From contig DDTO01000004.1 of the NCBI GenBank assembly GCA_002344135.1, positions 874,808 to 938,807 on the forward strand: a stretch of DNA of 64,000 nucleotides, given 5' to 3'. This document shows, in pieces, positions 58,448 through 64,000 of the stretch (position 1 is the first letter of the stretch; each line of letters begins with the position of its first letter). The DNA comes from Chthonomonas sp. UBA2362. GTDB lineage: Bacteria; Armatimonadota; Fimbriimonadia; Fimbriimonadales; Fimbriimonadaceae. The position numbers and the translations under genes were made by a program. The notes below the pieces were generated by a model that was given only the letters and a program-made list of their open reading frames with translations, had not been told where the DNA came from and searched no databases.

Positions 58448-59572
58448 ATGGTCGACCCACGCGTCACACGCTTCGCCGAACTGCTCGCTGGTCACAGCAC
58501 GAACCTTTCTAAGGAGGACCGCGTGCTCGTACACGCTTTCGACCTGCCGGCCGAGGCGGTCGCCGAAATCGTCCGAGTCTGTCAATCGACCGGCGCCGAG
58601 GTCTTCGTTCGCTTGGAGAGCCAGCTCGTTCGGCGGCAGCTTATGCTGGGCATGACGGAAGCGAACGCGGCCACCTACGCCGACATCGAGAAGCACGAGA
58701 TGGAGCGAATGACCGCCTACATCGCTCTTCGCGGCGCGCAAAACGCCCTGGAGCAAGCAGACGTTCCGAGCGAGACTCTCGCAATGTGGCAGCGGGTTTT
58801 CGGCGTGCCGGTGACGAACGAGACGAGGGTGCCGAACACCAAGTGGGTCGCCCTCCGTTGGCCGAATCCATCGATGGCCCAGCAGGCCGGCATGAGCACG
58901 CAGGGCTTCGAGGACTTCTACTTCCGTGTTTGCACGATGGACTACGCCCGTATGAAGAAGGCTTGCGAACCCCTCAAAGACCTGATGAACCGGACCGACG
59001 CGGTCCACTTGCTCGGCCCCGGTACGGACCTGACCTTTTCGATCAAGGACATCGGCGCGGTCATGTGCGTCGGCCATCGAAACATCCCCGACGGCGAGTG
59101 CTTTTCGTGTCCGGTAAAGGACTCGGTCAACGGGGTCGTCCAGTACAACACCGCCTCCCTCTTTCAGGGTCAGGTCTTCGAGAACGTGCGCTATGTCGTA
59201 AAAGACGGCCGCATCGTCGAGGCGACCGCCGGTGCCCAGACGGATCGACTCAACGAGATTCTCGACACCGACGAGGGGGCGAGGTACTTCGGCGAATGGA
59301 GCCTCGGGTTCAATCCGTTCATCCTGCACCCAATGAAGGACACGCTCTTCGACGAAAAGATCGCCGGATCGTTCCACTTAACTCCCGGAAACGCCTACCC
59401 GCCCCCGGGTGGAAACGGCAACAAGAGCGCCGTCCACTGGGACAAGGTCGTGATCCAGCGGCCCGAATACGGTGGCGGCGAAATCTGGTTCGACGGTCGG
59501 CTCATTCGAAAGGACGGCCTGTTCGTCCTACCGGAACTCGCCGATCTCAACCCCGACCGGCTCGGCGCCTGA
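58448..59572 (+). CDS. M29 family aminopeptidase
   Basis: A 374-residue metallo-aminopeptidase of the thermophilic M29 type. The ligand-bearing motifs are in order: DGECFSCPVKDSVNG, GEWSLGFNP, SFHLTPGNAYP and SAVHWDKVV, giving the two glutamates, two histidines and the closing aspartate. It removes N-terminal residues from short peptides, so it could follow tricorn in peptide turnover. Its stop overlaps the next start (TGATG). Confidence 0.9.
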   Translation: MVDPRVTRFAELLAGHSTNLSKEDRVLVHAFDLPAEAVAEIVRVCQSTGAEVFVRLESQLVRRQLMLGMTEANAATYADIEKHEMERMTAYIALRGAQNALEQADVPSETLAMWQRVFGVPVTNETRVPNTKWVALRWPNPSMAQQAGMSTQGFEDFYFRVCTMDYARMKKACEPLKDLMNRTDAVHLLGPGTDLTFSIKDIGAVMCVGHRNIPDGECFSCPVKDSVNGVVQYNTASLFQGQVFENVRYVVKDGRIVEATAGAQTDRLNEILDTDEGARYFGEWSLGFNPFILHPMKDTLFDEKIAGSFHLTPGNAYPPPGGNGNKSAVHWDKVVIQRPEYGGGEIWFDGRLIRKDGLFVLPELADLNPDRLGA

Positions 59573-61860
59573 TGAGCCGTTTCCTCGTCTGGCTTAGGCC
59601 GCGATGGGCAATCGTGCTGCTGGCCTTGTTGCCGGTACTGCCGCTCTGGCGCGCAGTGTTTCTCGGGGAGACCATCGGTGCGTTCGACGAGATTCGCACC
59701 ATGGCACCCTGGAGCGCCGCCCCGAGCGGCAAGCCGTGGGACGTGCTGATGGCGGACTCGGCGCTTCAGTTCTACGTGTGGCGGGACCTCGTTTTCGAAG
59801 CCTGGCGGGGCTTCGAGCTGCCGCTCTGGAACCCGTATCAGCTCGCCGGCACGCCCCTTCTAGCCAACTCTCAATCGGGCGCTCTTTATCCGCTTCATGT
59901 CCTCGTCGGAATCCTCCACCTTCCGACGGGTCTCGGCCTCACCCTGCTCGCCTGGTTTCATCTCGCATGGGCGGCAATCGGCACCTTTTTGCTCGCGCGT
60001 CGCCTCGGCGCTTCCGATGTCGGAGGGTTCGTGGCGGGCAGTTCGTTCTCGCTCTCCCAATTCATGGTGTCCTGGACCGCGCTGCCCAGCGTCATCGAAA
60101 CCTGCTCCTGGATTCCCTGGCTACTGCTGGGAGTCGAGACGGTCTACTCGCGAGGCATAACAGCCCGACTCATCGCCGGGCTCGGCATGGCGATGGGCAT
60201 GCTCCTCCTCGCGGGACACCTCCAGTTCGCGGCCTATGGCCTCATGGCGACGGTCCTGCTCGCGCTGTGGCGCCTGGTCGGTGCCAAGGAGCGGCGCTGG
60301 ACCGGTACCGCGGCGGTGGCGGGGGCCCTTGCGATAGGTGGGCTGCTCGCCGCGCCGCAACTGGATCAAGTCCTCCGCTTCGGACGCGAGGGGCACCGGC
60401 AGGCGCCGGCTACCGAGGCCGGCTACCAGGCGTATGTCGCCGGAGCGATCCCCGCCGCTGCGCTCGTCGGTCTGCCCAACCCCGCGTTCCAGGGTCTCCC
60501 CACGCGCACCTCGCCGGAGGTCGAGGGAGCCTCGACCTACTGGCCCGCCATCACGCACCGAGGGATGAACTTCGCCGAGACCGCCATCGGACTCGGACCC
60601 GTGATCGTTCTGCTACTGGGCCTCGCGGCGTTCGAGGTGCGGCGGATGAGGCCGGGCGCGCCGTACGCAGCGATGTTCGTTCTCTCGCTTTTGATCGCCC
60701 TGGGCACGCCGCTGAACAAGCCGATGTACTTCCTCCTGCCCGGATGGTCGGCTACTGGATCGCCCGGGCGAATCGCCGTGCTGTTCGTCCTGTCAGCCTG
60801 CCTGTTGGCCGGTCTCGCCCTGCGCGACAAGGAAAAGGTCCCCCACCGAGCGGCCGTCCTCGCAACCGCCGTCTTCGTCTTCCTGGCACTGATCCCCTTT
60901 TGGACCCTGCGAACGCTCGCCGACAACTTGACCCCCTGGCTGCCGCAGGTCTCGGTCGAAGTCGTCGGACTCCTCGTTGGGGGAGCAACCGGCGCGACGA
61001 CGGGGCCCTACTTCCTGAGCGTCTTGCTTTGCTCGGTTGTCGCGGTACTTCTGGTAAGGCAGGAAGCGACTGCCGCCAAACTGCTCGCCGCCGTCACCGT
61101 GCTCGTTCCCGCAACCTTGTATGCGGCGCAAGTCGTGAGAACGTCTCCGCGCCCTTTGGCCCATGTGGAGGGACCTGCCCGGGGCGAACGGATTGCCGCC
61201 TTCAACGACCGGTGGGATCTCCTCTCGGCGGTGCCCGCCGTTCTCCCGCCGAACACGGCCTCGCTCTCACGGATTCACGACCTCAGCGGATACGACTCCT
61301 TGATGCATCGCGACACCGTCGCCCTGCTTAAGGAAGTCGATGGCCAGGACGCTGCACCCCCTGCCAACGGAAACATGATGTTCGTCAAGTCCTCGGCGAA
61401 CCCGCTCCTCCTCGCGGAAGCGGGGGTTTCGGAGGTCTGGACGAACCAGCCCACCGAGAAGCTGGGCGTCCTGCCGGCCGAGTCCAGCGGTCTCTATCGC
61501 TATCGGCTGCGGGGTCCCGGCCGCGTCTACGTGGAAGGCGCCGACGGCGCGCGGACGCCCGCGCTCATCGAACGCGAGGGCTTCGGTCGGATGTCGATCC
61601 GCGCATCCGGCCCGGGGCGGCTTGTCGTAAAGGACCGGGCGATGAAGGGTTGGCACGCCACCGTTGCCGGCAGGACAGAAGCGGTGCCGGAAGCCCGCTG
61701 GATCGAGGTCGACAACCTCCCCCCCGGCGATCAGATCGTGGTGCTGACCTATTCGCCTCCCGGCCTCAAAGCGTGGCTTTCGATTTCTTGCCTCGTCTGG
61801 GTCACCGCGGTCGCGCTGGCCGTCCGCCGACCACGGCAATCCGGGATCGACAGTCAGTAG
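59572..61860 (+). CDS. YfhO-like multi-pass membrane protein
   Basis: A 762-residue integral membrane protein with about a dozen TM helices and a C-terminal soluble beta domain (WHATVAGRTEAV). The conserved N-terminal extracytoplasmic patch with ADSALQFYVWRDL and PLWNPYQLAGTPLLANSQSG is typical of the YfhO/GT-C-like family, thought to glycosylate lipoteichoic acid or lipids in other bacteria. Function here unproven. Overlaps the aminopeptidase stop by one base. Confidence 0.85.
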   Translation: MSRFLVWLRPRWAIVLLALLPVLPLWRAVFLGETIGAFDEIRTMAPWSAAPSGKPWDVLMADSALQFYVWRDLVFEAWRGFELPLWNPYQLAGTPLLANSQSGALYPLHVLVGILHLPTGLGLTLLAWFHLAWAAIGTFLLARRLGASDVGGFVAGSSFSLSQFMVSWTALPSVIETCSWIPWLLLGVETVYSRGITARLIAGLGMAMGMLLLAGHLQFAAYGLMATVLLALWRLVGAKERRWTGTAAVAGALAIGGLLAAPQLDQVLRFGREGHRQAPATEAGYQAYVAGAIPAAALVGLPNPAFQGLPTRTSPEVEGASTYWPAITHRGMNFAETAIGLGPVIVLLLGLAAFEVRRMRPGAPYAAMFVLSLLIALGTPLNKPMYFLLPGWSATGSPGRIAVLFVLSACLLAGLALRDKEKVPHRAAVLATAVFVFLALIPFWTLRTLADNLTPWLPQVSVEVVGLLVGGATGATTGPYFLSVLLCSVVAVLLVRQEATAAKLLAAVTVLVPATLYAAQVVRTSPRPLAHVEGPARGERIAAFNDRWDLLSAVPAVLPPNTASLSRIHDLSGYDSLMHRDTVALLKEVDGQDAAPPANGNMMFVKSSANPLLLAEAGVSEVWTNQPTEKLGVLPAESSGLYRYRLRGPGRVYVEGADGARTPALIEREGFGRMSIRASGPGRLVVKDRAMKGWHATVAGRTEAVPEARWIEVDNLPPGDQIVVLTYSPPGLKAWLSISCLVWVTAVALAVRRPRQSGIDSQ

Positions 61861-61863
61861 ACT
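61858..61863 (+). promoter_or_regulatory. -10 element of the VPS10-like gene, overlapping the YfhO stop codon
   Basis: TAGACT, six bases, ATG 61870. TAG is the stop codon of the previous gene. Confidence 0.5.
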
Positions 61864-61869
61864 CCCGGC

Positions 61870-64000
61870 ATGTCCATGCGTCCGCTGTTGATGCTGCCGC
61901 TTCTGCTCGCCTGCACGTTCGCTTCCCCGCAACTCGACCCGATTCTCTACGAAGGACTGAAGTGGCGTTCGATCGGCCCCCTCCGGGGGGGACGATCCGT
62001 CGCCGCGACAGGCGTTGCCCAAAGGCCGAAGGAGTATTACTTCGGCGCGACGGGAGGCGGGGTCTGGAAGACGACCGACGGCGGGGTCGAATGGAACTGC
62101 GTTTCCGACGGCTTCCTCGGCACGGCCTCGGTGGGCGCCCTCGCCGTCGCCCCAAGCAACCCGGACGTCGTGTATGCGGGGACAGGGGAGAAGGACATCC
62201 GTGGAAACATCTCTCACGGCGATGGCCTCTATCGCTCGGACGACGCTGGGAAGACGTGGCGTCACATCGGGCTCCGCGAATGCCAGACCATCAGCCGCAT
62301 CGTCGTCCATCCGCGCGATCCCGATACGGCTTGGGTCGCGGCGCTCGGTCACGTGTACGTGAAGCGCGATATCGCCACCGGTCGGGTCGACGCCGACCCC
62401 AATCGGGGCATTTACAAGACGACCGACGGCGGAAAGACCTGGGCGCGAGTGCTCTTCAAGAGCCCGACGGCAGGCGGCATCGACGTCGAGATCGATCCCT
62501 CCAATCCGCAAACCCTCTATGCAGCCCTATGGGAAGCCTGGAGAACGCCGTACACGCTCAACTCCGGCGGCCCCGGCAGCGGCCTTCACAAATCCACGGA
62601 CGGCGGTAAGACCTGGACCGACCTCACGCGAAATACAGGCCTGCCGCAAGGCGTCATCGGCAAGATCGGGCTCGCCGTCTCTCCGGCAAATCCGAAGCGA
62701 CTGTATGCGATCGTCGAAGCCCTCGATGGCGGCATCTTCCGCAGCGACGACGCCGGAGCAACGTGGATCCTCGCGAACAGTGGCCGCCAATGGCGCCAGC
62801 GCGCTTGGTACTACTCCCATGTCATCGCCGACACCAAGGATGCCGACGCCGTCTGGGTCCTGAATGTCGGCGTCGGCCGATCCACCGACGGAGGCAAGAC
62901 GTTCCGCGGCGTCTCGACCCCCCACAGCGACAGTCACGATCTCTGGATCGCTCCCGACGACCCGAACCGGATCATCGAGGCGAACGACGGCGGCGCGAAC
63001 GTCAGCACCGATGGCGGCAGGACCTGGACCGACCAAGACTTCGCTACGGGTCAGTTCTATCACGTCACGACGGACAACGCCTTCCCCTACCGCGTGCTCG
63101 GCGCGCAGCAGGACAATTCCACCGTTAGGATCCCCTCGCGCGACCGCGGAGGGGGTGGCCGGCGAGGCAGAGGGGCCGGAATCGACATCGAGAGCACGGC
63201 CGGCGGCGAGAGCGGCTACATCGCGGTGAAGCCGAACGATCCCGACGTCGTCTTCGGTGGGTCGTACGGCGGGTACCTCGAGCGGCTCAACCATCGGACC
63301 GGCAAGGGACGAAACGTCAACGTCTGGCCCGACAACCCGATGGGGCACGGCGCGATCGACCTCCGGCAGCGCTTCCAGTGGACCTTCCCCATCGTCTTCT
63401 CCCCCCACGATCCGAATCTGCTCTACACGTGCTCCCAGCATGTTTGGAAATCGACCAACGAGGGCGAGACCTGGACAAAGATTTCCCCCGACCTCTCGCG
63501 TAACGATCCCCGCACCCTGGGCCCGAGCGGCGGACCCATCACGAAAGACAACACGAGCGTCGAGTACTACGGCACGGTCTTCACTCTCGCCGAGTCGCCT
63601 TCCAGGCCTGGTGTACTGTGGGCAGGCTCGGACGACGGCTTGGTCCACGTCTCTCGCGATGCAGGGGCGAGTTGGCAGAACGTAACCCCGAAGGAAATGC
63701 CCGAGTGGGGCTTGTGCAGCATGATCGAAGCCTCGCCCTTCGAGGAAGGTACCGCCTATCTGGCCGTCGATAACCACGAGAACGACGACCTCGCGCCGTA
63801 CGTGTTCGTCACGCGGAACTTCGGACGGACCTGGAACAAGCTCGTCGAGGGACTGCCGTCGAACGCCTTCGTGCGTGTCGTCCGCGAAGACCCCGCGCGA
63901 GCCGGACTGCTTTACGCTGGCACCGAGGTAGGGGTCTTCGTTCGCTTCCCGGGCGAAAAGGTCTGGCAATCGCTCGGCATGAACCTACCCCTCACGCCGA
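61870..64000 (+). CDS. Secreted VPS10/sortilin-like beta-propeller protein (partial, runs off the window)
   Basis: At least 710 residues with no stop before the window end. After a signal peptide (LLMLPLLLACTFA), many BNR/Asp-box-type repeats occur (STDGGKTW, KTTDGGKTW, RSDDAGATW, STDGGRTW), the layout of VPS10/sortilin-like or glycosyl hydrolase-like propellers, here probably forming two blades sets. Large families of these in Armatimonadota and Acidobacteriota lack known function (recalled). The full protein is probably about 1000 residues. Confidence 0.85.
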   Translation, partial: MSMRPLLMLPLLLACTFASPQLDPILYEGLKWRSIGPLRGGRSVAATGVAQRPKEYYFGATGGGVWKTTDGGVEWNCVSDGFLGTASVGALAVAPSNPDVVYAGTGEKDIRGNISHGDGLYRSDDAGKTWRHIGLRECQTISRIVVHPRDPDTAWVAALGHVYVKRDIATGRVDADPNRGIYKTTDGGKTWARVLFKSPTAGGIDVEIDPSNPQTLYAALWEAWRTPYTLNSGGPGSGLHKSTDGGKTWTDLTRNTGLPQGVIGKIGLAVSPANPKRLYAIVEALDGGIFRSDDAGATWILANSGRQWRQRAWYYSHVIADTKDADAVWVLNVGVGRSTDGGKTFRGVSTPHSDSHDLWIAPDDPNRIIEANDGGANVSTDGGRTWTDQDFATGQFYHVTTDNAFPYRVLGAQQDNSTVRIPSRDRGGGGRRGRGAGIDIESTAGGESGYIAVKPNDPDVVFGGSYGGYLERLNHRTGKGRNVNVWPDNPMGHGAIDLRQRFQWTFPIVFSPHDPNLLYTCSQHVWKSTNEGETWTKISPDLSRNDPRTLGPSGGPITKDNTSVEYYGTVFTLAESPSRPGVLWAGSDDGLVHVSRDAGASWQNVTPKEMPEWGLCSMIEASPFEEGTAYLAVDNHENDDLAPYVFVTRNFGRTWNKLVEGLPSNAFVRVVREDPARAGLLYAGTEVGVFVRFPGEKVWQSLGMNLPLTP

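Noticed and set aside
62527..63969. 480-codon minus-strand frame
   Set aside because: Complement of the VPS10-like gene, which has no stop before the window end; the plus frame carries the repeated STDGGKTW motifs.

Overview
The window is a GC-rich bacterial chromosome segment, densely packed with genes on both strands. Three things suggest Armatimonadota (Fimbriimonadia-like): secreted proteins ending in dockerin-like paired calcium loops with IGDY cores (5770-7026 and 10344-14855), a DUF5693/csaB pair, and tricorn, YfhO-like and VPS10-type genes. This assignment is inference from memory of such genomes, perhaps 60% sure. No rRNA, tRNA, CRISPR array or complete insertion sequence was seen.

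Layout. 1-9.1 kb: trmFO, a sugar-phosphate-isomerase-like gene, a 21-bp degenerate tandem repeat array (2651-3004), a Cys/Met PLP enzyme, a double-HTH regulator, a secreted dockerin-like protein and a penicillin-acylase-family hydrolase. 9.1-15.6 kb: a GIY-YIG gene between inverted 26-bp repeats, an alpha/beta hydrolase, and a 1503-residue secreted protein with seven Ig-like domains. 15.8-20 kb: a LuxR-HTH/PAS protein, an amidase and a Fic protein. 20-35 kb is an accessory/defence island. It holds an MntA/HepT toxin-antitoxin pair, an unpaired HicB and DUF433, and a complete type I restriction-modification set (hsdM, hsdS, hsdR). The subunit genes are spread over 12 kb by cargo: a HicBA-like pair with an oversized partner, a TIGR04255 trio, a 3-TM protein, and an opposite-strand AAA ATPase whose TOPRIM-like partner carries an in-frame TGA. 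35-40 kb: a 1371-residue TPR protein with an undescribed C-terminal domain. 40-45.7 kb: a leftward operon pgk, NodB-like, rhomboid, DUF5693, csaB. 45.8-64 kb: VOC protein, secreted adenosine-deaminase-like enzyme, metallophosphatase, tricorn protease, GH44 glucanase, sigma-54, ispH, redoxin, zinc-ribbon protein, M29 aminopeptidase, YfhO-like protein and a VPS10-like propeller cut by the window edge.

Across the window, about twenty first genes have a TAnnnT-like hexamer ending 5-8 bases (usually exactly 6) before the start codon. This is the geometry of leaderless transcripts, and it was used here to choose start codons and to support very small leader ORFs. The defence island, the decaying repeats and the repeated uncharacterised ~220-residue family (20060-20719, 34563-35261, remnant 40161-40240) are the most unusual parts.
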